From positions 113,696 through 177,695 of the forward strand of contig NZ_JAZHPF010000007.1 in assembly GCF_036543075.1 (NCBI RefSeq): DNA of 64,000 nt. The letters are read 5' to 3'. Within the stretch, counting starts at the first letter, position 1. The number at the start of each line of letters is the position of its first letter. Positions 44,819 to 52,021 of this stretch are shown in pieces. This stretch comes from Deinococcus sp. YIM 134068. Lineage in GTDB: Bacteria > Deinococcota > Deinococci > Deinococcales > Deinococcaceae. The position numbers and the translations under genes were made by a program. The notes beneath the pieces were generated by a model, which was not told where the DNA came from, searched no databases, and worked only from the letters and a program-made list of their open reading frames with translations.

Positions 44819-45056
44819 GTGCTTGCCAAGCTGACAAGCAAGGGAGAGGTCACAGTGCCGCGCGAGCTGCGCGGGCGGTGGGGACTCAAACAGGGGGGAC
44901 AGCCTGGTGTCCGAGATCGAGGGCAACATCCTTCCCCTGGTCCCACCCGAGGAGGACACCCCCCTTCGACGCTCTCATCGGCGTCCTGCCCCCGCTGCCC
45001 CAGGACGCCAGGACCTCCCGGCGGCAGATGCGCGACGGCGAAGGCGACGGGGGACC
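44819..45056 (+). pseudogene. Frameshifted VapB/AbrB-type antitoxin
   Basis: Pieces in three frames form one SpoVT/AbrB-type antitoxin. Frame one from GTG 44819: 'LAKLTSKGEVTVPRELRGRW', 'GLKQG'. After an extra base in the G run at 44893-44898: 'DSLVSEIEGNILPLVPPEED'. After another extra base in the C run at 44959-44964: 'FDALIGVLPPLPQDARTS', 'MRDGEGD'. The order and content match VapB antitoxins. Both breaks are single-base homopolymer changes, so sequencing error is possible, but the toxin next door is also cut short. Confidence 0.65.
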
Positions 45057-45059
45057 CAC

Positions 45060-45206
45060 TGCATCGATACCAATGTCCTCAGTGCCGTGCTCGCCGCCGA
45101 ACCCACCGCGCCCGCGATCCCCGCGACGCTGAACACCCTGCGGCGGGCGGGGCCGCTGTTGATTCACGGCAGCGTCACCCAGAGTCACCTCGACGCCCTA
45201 GGCTGA
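45060..45206 (+). pseudogene. Truncated VapC-type PIN-domain toxin
   Basis: The frame reads 'CIDTNVLSAVLAAEPTAPAI' followed by 28 residues and a stop at 45204-45206. 'IDTNVLSAVL' is the N-terminal PIN motif with the first catalytic Asp of VapC ribonucleases. A full VapC has about 130-140 residues; only about 48 remain, and no start codon precedes the motif in frame close by. With the frameshifted antitoxin it forms a dead toxin-antitoxin pair. Confidence 0.65.
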
Positions 45207-45311
45207 GGGCGGCGGGGGCAGCGTCGGTAAACCCCACCCAGCGAAGGGGATGAACACTCCTTCCCCGGCTCCCCCGGATAGGGTTGGCCCCCTGGGGAGA
45301 GGGTCAGCGCC

Positions 45312-45812
45312 CTAGCGTATGCGGCGCGAGAGATTGGGCTGTTGGCCCCGGACGCCGGAACGGGCGGAGGCGCGCCCGGTCGGGTCAATTCCGTCGAGGT
45401 AGCCCGCCCGGCCCACGAGCACGGCGGCCCCGAGGGCGGCCAGCGGCAGCAGCAGCGCCAGCACGCCCTCCGCCGTGCTTCCGACGGGCTGCGCCGTCTC
45501 CACGAGGTGCCAGCCGTGCCCGGCGAGGGCCGCCGCCGCCACCAGCGCCCCGAGTGCCCCGCCGAGCATGGCCCACACCCCCTGCCGCGAGAGGTGCCCG
45601 TGCCCCTCCTCCAGCCCGTCGAGGCCCAGCCGGTAGAGCAGCCCCGCGAGCGCGGCGGGCAGCATCGCCAGCAGAACGGGTGCCGACATCTCCAGCCCCG
45701 TGCGCGCCACCGGGCAGATCAGATACAGGGCAGTCACCGTTCCGAGCACGGAGGCGACGACACGACCGCTCAGCGTTCGGTGGGCGGGCAGCAGGGGCTG
45801 AACATTGAGCAT
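45312..45812 (-). CDS. Small four-helix membrane protein of unknown function
   Basis: A 166-residue protein with four hydrophobic segments: 'VVASVLGTVTALYLICPVA', 'APVLLAMLPAALAGLLYRLG', 'GVWAMLGGALGALVAAAALA', 'GVLALLLPLAALGAAVLVG'. The C-terminus is basic and polar. No family is recognised. ATG 45812 lacks a clear ribosome site; upstream DNA is AT-rich and has a near-palindrome TTATGTTTACATGAA (45815-45829). It stands alone between the VapBC remnant and the WYL regulator. Confidence 0.65.
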   Translation of the reverse strand: MLNVQPLLPAHRTLSGRVVASVLGTVTALYLICPVARTGLEMSAPVLLAMLPAALAGLLYRLGLDGLEEGHGHLSRQGVWAMLGGALGALVAAAALAGHGWHLVETAQPVGSTAEGVLALLLPLAALGAAVLVGRAGYLDGIDPTGRASARSGVRGQQPNLSRRIR

Positions 45813-46278
45813 GCGTTATGTTTACATGAAGAACGCCTAAATACTCTGAAATTTCTCACGAAGGGGATGCACAAATTTTCACACCACGTTCCCAGCCCTG
45901 AACTCCCCGAGCCAGACTGTGTTTTTGGATCAAATGATGCTGAGAGGGGGCCTCATCTTCCCTCTTGATGCCGGGGGAGTGGAGTTCTTACATGAGAAAA
46001 TCTTCATTTGGAAGGGGTGCGGAGGACCGGAGAATGGCTCCGCCGCATGCAGCAAAGGAGCGGCCCTACGCCTGAGAAGAGCCAAGTCTCCCTGCCCCCT
46101 TCCGCACCGAGAACGGGCGACGGTTCATCCCTGACTTCAGGCCGGAAGTCGGGATCGGGAGAGGCATGCGGTCGTTCTGCCGCCTGTGAGGGCTTCCGGG
46201 TCGTCTCCCTGGGGACATCCCGTGACCCGTCGCCTCTCCCTCCCCGACCCCTCTTCCCGGCAGGCTTGCCCAGGTCGA
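45813..46278. other. 466-bp gap between two minus-strand genes
   Basis: AT-richer near 45815-46020. It likely holds the promoter of the small membrane protein on the minus strand. A 71-codon plus-strand frame at 45919 was not accepted as a gene. Nothing else is recognised. Confidence 0.4.
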
Positions 46279-47343
46279 TCAGGACGAGCTGTGACCGTCG
46301 CCGCTCCCACCCACGCGGAAGTCGGGGTCGTGGCGGGCGAGGGCGGCGCGCAGCTCGCCGAGCCAGTGGGCGCGGACGTGGGGGGGCGAGAGGACCTCCA
46401 CGCGGGGTCCCCAGCCCAGCAGGAAGGGGATCAGCTCACGCGGGAGGCCGCTCCGGTCGGGGCACGCGCGGATGTCGAGTTCGACGCTGCCATCCTCGCG
46501 GGGGAGGAGGGTGGTGTTGGGGTAGCCGCCCTCGCGGACGCGGTAGGCCGCCTCCGGGGCGAAGCGCACGCGCACCGTGATGGGCTGCCCGCCGCCGATC
46601 ACGCCCCAGGCGTCGGTGAGATAGTCGCGGGGGTTGAAGCTGTCGGGAATCTCGTAGCCCCCTGGCAATCGGGCGAGGTGGTCCATGCGGCTGACCTTGA
46701 AGGTGCGGACGGCCCCCCGGTGCCGGGTCTCCAGCCCGATAGCGTAGGGGGCGAGGTTGTCGCGGCTGATCTCCACGAAGTAGACGTGCAGCTCGTTGCC
46801 GCGCTCGACCTCACCGTTGGGGCGGCGGTAGTCGAAACGCAGGGCTTCGCGGTTCATCCACGCGGCGGCGATGAGGTCGAGCGCCCGGTCGGAGGCGTGG
46901 GCGGCCCCGGTGTCGAGCAGCGAGGCGTGCAGCAGGTGGCGCAGGTGCTGGGGCAGGCCCTGTGAGATCGTCTCCAGGGCACTGAGGTAGTGTCCGCTCG
47001 TGCCCGGCGCGTGGTGGTGCAGCAGCCGCACGGCGGAGTAGATGGCGAGCGCCTCGACCGGCCTCAGCGCCCGGCCCCGCGTGGGGATGTGGTACGCGCC
47101 CCGCCCGTCGCGGATCACGTCGCGGTTCATCTCCCGCAGGGCGTCCAGGTCGCGTTGAATGCTGCGCCGGGTGACACCGAAGGCCCCGGCGAGCTGGGCC
47201 GTGGTGTGCGGTGCCAGGCGGAGTTTGGCCTCCAGCTCGGTGAGGCGTTTGGCACGGTCCCACACCACGGACTGCCGGGGCCGGGGACGCCGGGGTGGGG
47301 GGGTCGGGGAAAGGTCGGGGGGGGTCTGCTGCGGTTCGCCCAC
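46279..47343 (-). CDS. HTH-WYL family transcriptional regulator
   Basis: A 354-residue cytoplasmic regulator of the YafY/PafB type. After a Pro-rich leader, the winged helix is 'RLTELEAKLRLAPHTTAQLA', 'GAFGVTRRSIQRDLDALREM'. The WYL ligand-sensing domain follows (about 160-240), with 'LDLIAAAWMNREALRFDYRR' and 'ISRDNLAPYAIGLE' in place of the canonical WYL triad, then a WCX-type C-terminal extension ('VRVRFAPEAAYRVREGG'). Such proteins respond to DNA damage, nucleic acid or small ligands. The GTG at 47343 has GGAGG upstream. The gap to the next upstream gene, on the same strand, is only 45 bp, so the two may be cotranscribed. Confidence 0.88.
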   Translation of the reverse strand: MGEPQQTPPDLSPTPPPRRPRPRQSVVWDRAKRLTELEAKLRLAPHTTAQLAGAFGVTRRSIQRDLDALREMNRDVIRDGRGAYHIPTRGRALRPVEALAIYSAVRLLHHHAPGTSGHYLSALETISQGLPQHLRHLLHASLLDTGAAHASDRALDLIAAAWMNREALRFDYRRPNGEVERGNELHVYFVEISRDNLAPYAIGLETRHRGAVRTFKVSRMDHLARLPGGYEIPDSFNPRDYLTDAWGVIGGGQPITVRVRFAPEAAYRVREGGYPNTTLLPREDGSVELDIRACPDRSGLPRELIPFLLGWGPRVEVLSPPHVRAHWLGELRAALARHDPDFRVGGSGDGHSSS

Positions 47344-47388
47344 GGGGGTCCTCCGCGCGCAGGGTGGGATACGGCTGTCGCGCTCAGG

Positions 47389-49122
47389 TCACTCCTCCCA
47401 CGACCCCAGGTCATCACTCAGGGGATTTGCGTCCCGTTGCCTCAACTCCTGCTCACGGGCCGTCACCCAGGGAAGGGGGAGGCCGGAGAGGAAGGCCTCC
47501 ACGGGCCACCCCGCCCGCAGCGCCCCGCGCACGTCGTAGCGCCACTCGGTGCCGGGATCGAGGCGGTAGCCGCCGGGCGCGTTCTCCACGCTGCCCGGCC
47601 AGCCGAGGGCGTCCCGGAGCGAGCGGACGGCGGCGGAGACCCGTTGCCGGGCCAGCCGGGGCGGGCGCGGGGTGTGGTCCTCCAGCGCCTCCGCGAGCAG
47701 GTCGGTGAGGAGTTCGCCGTCCGCATCGAGCAGCGCGCACAGCACGACCAGTGCGAGGGTGCCGGGGTCCACACGCCGCCCGTTCACCTCCACCCTCGGC
47801 TGACCGACCGCCCGCACCGTGACGACCGTGCCCGTGGGACGAGGAAGCGGGGCGGGAACGGGCCGCCCGGCCCCCGAGAGCAGCCCGAACAGCGCCGGGA
47901 AGGCGTGGGCCTCCTCGCGCGCCCAGAGGGTGCCGGGGTCGAGGCCCTCCAGCCCCGCGAGCGCGGTCCCCCGGTCGCCCCCCTGCCGGGCGAGTTCGGC
48001 GCGCACGAGGCGGGCGCGGTCCGCGTCCTCGCCGTCCAGCGGGCCGGTGCGGGCGAGGGCGGCGCGGGCCTGTTCCGCCTGCCCCAGCGCGGCATAGGTG
48101 GCGGCGAGGTCGGCGTACACCCAGGAGGTGCCCGTCTCCCGGTCGCCGGGCGTGGTGCGGGCGGCCCCCACGAGCGGTTCGAGGGCGGCGTGGGGACGGC
48201 CCGCGAGCCGCAGGGTGTGGCCCAGCCCACGCCGGGCCTGCCGCAGGTCGTCGGAGTCCGCGCGACGTTCGGCCTCGTCCGCCGCGCGGCGGTAGAGGGC
48301 CTCGGCGCGGGACCACTCGCCGAGCGCCCGCCGGGCCGCCGCCTGCCCGCACCACGCCCGCGCCCGCGTCGCGTCGGCCCCGTGCCGGATGGCCGCCAGC
48401 CGGGTGAAGTAGTCCTCCGCGTCCGCGAAGGCCCCCGCCGCCAGGCAGGCCAGCCCCATGTTGTGCAGGGTCCAGCCCCGGTGGTGCGGGTCGTGGCGAA
48501 AGAGGGGCAGGGCCTCGGCGTAGGCCCCCAGGGCACCCCCCTGATCGCCCTGCCGACCGAGGAGCGCCCCCTCCTCCAGCCGCAGCAGGCCGAGGGCGCG
48601 GCCCTCCACGAATCTCCCCGCCCGCGCGAAGGCCGCCCGCCAGCCCTCCCGACCCAGGTGCGCCTGGGCGCGGCCCCGCGTGCGCCACGCCAGCCCCGCC
48701 TCGTGCCCGGTGAGGTCGGCCTCGCCCGCCAGCGCCCGGTCGGCGGCGGTCAGCGCCCCCGCGAAGTCCCCCTCCTGCGCCCGCGCCCAGGCGTGCGAGA
48801 CGTGCAGGAAGGGCGCGTCCAGCTCGCCCTCCAGCGCCGCCCGCACGAGCGCCTCCACCTCCGGGGCACCACGCGCGTTCCCCAGCAACCGCAGGTGCAG
48901 CCGCACCCCCTCCGGCCCATCCCGCACGTCCGGCGGCAGCGTCAGGAAGAGGTCCAGCAGGGCACCGAAGCGCCCCGCGTCCTGCGCCTCCCCGGTGGCC
49001 CGCCCCAGCGTCCGCAGCGCCTCGTCCATCCGGCCCGCCGCCCGCAACGCCGCGAAGGAGGCGTCCCACTCCCCGGCGGTCACGAGGACGGCGGGGCGTG
49101 GTCGGGCAGAGGCGGGCGACAC
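47389..49122 (-). CDS. TPR protein with C-terminal BTAD-like winged helix
   Basis: A 577-residue protein. Residues about 1-430 form a helical TPR-like array ('TLHNMGLACLAAGAFADAED', 'ARAWCGQAAARRALGEWSRA', 'VYADLAATYAALGQAEQARA'). Residues about 440-545 look like a SARP-type OmpR winged helix ('VTVRAVGQPRVEVNGRRVDP', 'LARQRVSAAVRSLRDALGWP'), so the DNA-binding part is at the C-terminus, opposite to usual SARPs. Start GTG 49122 is leaderless: TACACT ends 6 nt before it. It may regulate transcription together with the WYL protein 45 bp downstream. The signal it senses is unknown. Confidence 0.75.
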   Translation of the reverse strand: MSPASARPRPAVLVTAGEWDASFAALRAAGRMDEALRTLGRATGEAQDAGRFGALLDLFLTLPPDVRDGPEGVRLHLRLLGNARGAPEVEALVRAALEGELDAPFLHVSHAWARAQEGDFAGALTAADRALAGEADLTGHEAGLAWRTRGRAQAHLGREGWRAAFARAGRFVEGRALGLLRLEEGALLGRQGDQGGALGAYAEALPLFRHDPHHRGWTLHNMGLACLAAGAFADAEDYFTRLAAIRHGADATRARAWCGQAAARRALGEWSRAEALYRRAADEAERRADSDDLRQARRGLGHTLRLAGRPHAALEPLVGAARTTPGDRETGTSWVYADLAATYAALGQAEQARAALARTGPLDGEDADRARLVRAELARQGGDRGTALAGLEGLDPGTLWAREEAHAFPALFGLLSGAGRPVPAPLPRPTGTVVTVRAVGQPRVEVNGRRVDPGTLALVVLCALLDADGELLTDLLAEALEDHTPRPPRLARQRVSAAVRSLRDALGWPGSVENAPGGYRLDPGTEWRYDVRGALRAGWPVEAFLSGLPLPWVTAREQELRQRDANPLSDDLGSWEE

Positions 49123-49128
49123 CCCCGA

Positions 49129-49134
49129 AGTGTA
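49129..49134 (-). promoter_or_regulatory. -10 box of a leaderless promoter (TPR/BTAD gene)
   Basis: Minus-strand TACACT ends 6 nt before the GTG at 49122, with no ribosome site between, matching the leaderless pattern at 40242 and 58989. This also supports the chosen start. Confidence 0.6.
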
Positions 49135-49312
49135 CGGTCACGTGGGAACGAGGACGCTCCCCACCCGGCACGGGGCACGGGCGGGGGAAGAGAAGGGCTA
49201 TGGGCCAGACCTGAAGATTTGGGTGTCTAACCTCCCCCCTGTCTTCAAGGCTCACGGCCAAGAGGCTCACGGCTGAGAGCTGACGGCTGACCGCTCAAAG
49301 CTGACCCCTCCC

Positions 49313-49474
49313 TCACCCCATCCCGTGCCCCCCCTTCTGGTCGTCGCCCTGGGTTTGCACGGGCGGCGTGGTCGGTGAGGTCGTCTCCAGCCGGGGGGCG
49401 GGGGACGCGTGGGCGGGCGCGGACAGCGGCGCGAGGACGAGCAGGGCGGTGAGCAGGGCGAGCGGGTGGCGCAT
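49313..49474 (-). CDS. Small secreted peptide, 53 residues
   Basis: A short gene. ATG 49474 has an AGGAGG site 7-8 bases upstream. The product begins MRHPLALLTALLVLAPLSAP, a clean signal peptide with cleavage expected after AHA (residue 23). The mature part is about 30 residues rich in Pro, Thr and Gln and ends in a Gly/His-rich tail (QKGGHGMG). No family is recognised. It could be a tiny envelope or signalling peptide. Support comes from the strong ribosome site plus a complete signal sequence, both unlikely by chance together. Confidence 0.6.
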   Translation of the reverse strand: MRHPLALLTALLVLAPLSAPAHASPAPRLETTSPTTPPVQTQGDDQKGGHGMG

Positions 49475-50100
49475 GGGCGGGCCTCCTGTGGGCGGACAAG
49501 GGACCTCTCCCCAGGAGCCGCCGTGGGTTCCTGAGCCGTTGGGTGCGCCGGGGGTGAGGTCGGGGCGGGGGCACGCACGCGCCGGAAGGCGGGCCTGCCG
49601 TGGGGCCGAAGATCACCGCCGATGCCTCTGGGAGCGCATGTACCGGGGTGACGCCGCGCACTGTGCGGCAGCCCCGCGACGAAACCGGTCGCTGGAGTCA
49701 CCCCCGCGCTGCCGTCCCCCACCCCGAGAGGGAACAGCTCGGTCCATGTCAAAAGGCGTCATCCCCACCGTCCTGCCGGGAGGGACGCCAAACTTCCTGC
49801 TCGGGCTGAACCCTCGACGAGTTCGGGCGAAGCAACCCAGGCAAAGGAAGCGGCGTGGGTGGAGTTGACGGAAGAGATACGTCCCTCTGAGAGTGGACTC
49901 GCCCATTCGGAAAGCTCAACGAAAACCGCCCCACCGGGTTCGGTGAGGCGGCTGGGTGGCCGGGTTCAGGCGGCCAGCGGTTTGGTGCGGGTGTCCTTCC
50001 AGATGCCACGGCTCGCGGCCTGGAGCGGCGTGGGTCCGGGAACGGGGGGAAGGACCGGGCGGGGGGAAGGGGAGGGGAGGGAGGTCAGCATGAGAGTCCC
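49475..50100. other. 626-bp gap with a terminator
   Basis: No gene supported. The right end holds the terminator of the subtilisin gene (49921-49951). The left part should hold the promoter of the small secreted peptide. Frames of 60-100 codons here lack ribosome sites and protein-like composition. Confidence 0.4.
49921..49951 (-). terminator. Rho-independent terminator of the subtilisin gene
   Basis: An 11-bp GC-rich stem with one mismatch (49926-49936 with 49941-49951) and GGTT loop. On the minus strand it is followed by TTTTCGTT. It lies 150 bp beyond the stop of the S8 peptidase gene. Confidence 0.7.
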
Positions 50101-51444
50101 TTAGCGGTAGCGGTCCATGAAGGCACCGATGTTGAGCGATCCGGTGCCGAGCTTGGAGCGGAAGATGGGGTCCGCGTTCGGCGTGGTGGTGGCGCGCAGG
50201 TCCGCGACGAGCGTGGAGACGTTCGTGGTTCCGGCGGAGACGGCGAGCGCCAGCGCCCCCGAGACCGCCGGGGCGGCGAAGGAGGTGCCCGTCGCCTTGA
50301 TCAACCGGCTGCCGGGGTAGCTGGTGACGACGTTCTCGCCGTGGGCCGTCAGGCTCATGCCCGTGCCGTAGCTCGTGAAGCTGGACTTCATGTAACCGAG
50401 AGCCACGCTGCCCACGGCGATCAGGCCGCTGTTCGCCGTGAAGGAGCCGGTGCCCAGCTTCCGGGCGGGGTAGACCATGTTCTCGATGCCGTCGTTACCG
50501 CTGGAGTTGACGACCAGAATACCTTTGGCGAGCGCCCCGGCGACGACCGTGTTCAGCGCGGTGGAGTCCTCCATGCTGCCCAGCGACAGGTTGATGATCT
50601 TCGCGCCGCTGCTGACGGCCTTGTCCACCGCCAGCACCACGCGCGACACCGGGCTACTGCCGTCGGGAGCCAGCACGCGGTAGGCCAGAATCTCGGCCCT
50701 GGGGGCCACCTGCGCGATGACGCCCGCCACCGCCGTGCCGTGGCCGTACTTCCCGAGTCCGGCGGCGGGCAGCTCTTCCTGCGGCGTCGCGTCCCCGCCC
50801 ACAAAGTCCCAGTCGGCGGCGGTGTTGATCTGCTCACGCAGCAGGGGGTGCGCCAGGTCCACACCCGTGTCGATGACGGCGACCTTCACGCCCGCGCCCA
50901 GCTCGGGGGCGAGCTGCTGCCCGGTGGGCAGATTGATAACGTTTCTGAAGACGTGCAGGTTGTACAGGTCGGTGGCGTTGAACCCAAATCCACTGGCCCA
51001 GGCGGAGACGCCGCCAGCCCAGGCCGTAACTCCGCCAGCCCAAGCAGTAACTCCACCAGCCCAAGCAGTAACACCCAGTCCCTCCGCCACGGGGTCAGAC
51101 GGTGCGGCGAGTTCCACGTCGGCCTCCACCGTCGTCACCGAAGCGTCCAGTGCCCGGAGGGCCTGACTGTTCAGGCTGGCGGGCCGGAGCTTGCCGCTCT
51201 CGCCGGGCACCGAGAGGATGGCGTACCCGGCGGCGGTGTCGAAGCTCAGAATCTGCGCGGCGGGCAGCGCGGCCAGGAGGGCGTCGCGTGTCACCGAGGC
51301 ACCGATGCTGACGGTGGCGAGCTGGCGCTCCTGGCTGACCGTCACCCCGGGCACCTGCGCCGTGGGCGTGTTGCCGCAGGCCGTGATCGCCAGGGTCGCC
51401 AGAGCGAGCGTCATGTAGGAGAGAGGGCGGGTTTTGAGCTTCAT
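50101..51444 (-). CDS. Subtilisin-like S8 serine peptidase lipoprotein
   Basis: A 447-residue exported protease. Lipobox ITAC (Cys23); an inhibitor-I9-like propeptide to about 115; a short tandem repeat (about 123-150); then the S8 domain with Asp in 'VAVIDTGVDLAHP', His in 'YGHGTAVAGVIAQ', the oxyanion Asn in 'VVNSSGNDG' and Ser in 'ATGTSFAAPAVSGALA'. The complete triad suggests activity. ATG 51444 has GGAGG upstream. It stands alone, followed by a terminator. The repeat between prodomain and catalytic domain may be a flexible processing linker. Confidence 0.93.
   Translation of the reverse strand: MKLKTRPLSYMTLALATLAITACGNTPTAQVPGVTVSQERQLATVSIGASVTRDALLAALPAAQILSFDTAAGYAILSVPGESGKLRPASLNSQALRALDASVTTVEADVELAAPSDPVAEGLGVTAWAGGVTAWAGGVTAWAGGVSAWASGFGFNATDLYNLHVFRNVINLPTGQQLAPELGAGVKVAVIDTGVDLAHPLLREQINTAADWDFVGGDATPQEELPAAGLGKYGHGTAVAGVIAQVAPRAEILAYRVLAPDGSSPVSRVVLAVDKAVSSGAKIINLSLGSMEDSTALNTVVAGALAKGILVVNSSGNDGIENMVYPARKLGTGSFTANSGLIAVGSVALGYMKSSFTSYGTGMSLTAHGENVVTSYPGSRLIKATGTSFAAPAVSGALALAVSAGTTNVSTLVADLRATTTPNADPIFRSKLGTGSLNIGAFMDRYR
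50995..51075 (-). repeat. Four 21-bp tandem repeats coding for GV(T/S)AWAG
   Basis: The subtilisin gene contains four consecutive 7-codon units, G-V-T-A-W-A-G three times and G-V-S-A-W-A-S once. Adjacent units differ by few bases, so unit number could vary by slippage without breaking the frame. Confidence 0.85.
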
Positions 51445-52021
51445 AGGTGAGCCTCCGTGGATGCGTGAGATGCCTGAACCGGATGAGAAACAGGCCTTGA
51501 TGAAATAGATTCTGATGCAGAGGTGTGACCACCCAATGACAGGTCAGGCCGTGCGGCTCTCCCGACGGGGGCGTGTGGGTGGGTGTTTTTCTCTGACACG
51601 ATTCTTCGCGCGCGAAATATGAAGTCACATTTCATTCACATTGACTGACGAGAGGGGTGGTGGCCCTGGGAAGCGGCCTGTCTCTGCTGCTCCGGCGGCT
51701 CGCTCCTGAAAATCTCCGACACGTTCACGCCGACACATTCACGGGAAGGTGAACAACGTCATGGAGTCCCATGTGACACGGCACCGTCTCCCGTACCTCG
51801 CGGTTCTATCCTCCCAGTGGACCGCCTACGGACGTGGGCGCTAGCAAGTGTGGAGGGGCAAGGGCAGCAGATCAAAGGCAGAGGGCGGGGCCACGCGCGT
51901 GATCGGCCTTCTGCCTTCCGCTTTCTGCGACGTTCACAGGACACCCAACGTCGCGGGAGAGAACCTCTCGGCGCTCTCCCGGACGGGGTGAAGTTGGAAC
52001 CGACGTGGCGATTCGGTGGGG
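51445..52021. other. 577-bp gap with palindrome and terminator
   Basis: Holds the upstream region of the subtilisin gene and the 3' end of the next minus gene. Features: perfect palindrome TTCGCGCGCGAA (51605-51616), nearby repeated TCACATT/TTCACATT half-sites (51626-51643), and the terminator hairpin at 51875-51917. No gene is supported. Confidence 0.45.
51875..51917 (-). terminator. Hairpin after the HD-GYP/GGDEF gene
   Basis: AAGGCAGA (51875-51882) pairs with TCTGCCTT (51910-51917), with an inner GGCC pairing. On the minus strand a short T run follows. It lies about 105 bp beyond the stop of the large signalling gene. Confidence 0.5.

Noticed and set aside
44819..45206. An intact toxin-antitoxin module
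   Set aside because: The antitoxin needs two frame changes and the toxin ends after about 48 residues.
45815..45829. A possible radiation/desiccation response motif (TTATGTTTACATGAA)
   Set aside because: Only an imperfect palindrome; it lacks the full TTATG...CATAA arms and spacing of the known motif.
45919..46134. A 71-codon plus-strand frame in the gap before the WYL gene
   Set aside because: No ribosome site, no recognisable motif, and the C-terminal half is Arg/Pro-rich noise.
49613..49906. A 97-codon minus-strand frame near the terminator
   Set aside because: Starts inside a region without ribosome site; composition is typical of chance frames.
51605..51616. TTCGCGCGCGAA as a confirmed operator
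   Set aside because: A perfect palindrome of CG steps arises easily in GC-rich DNA; only its position upstream of the subtilisin gene is suggestive, so it is listed as part of the gap only.
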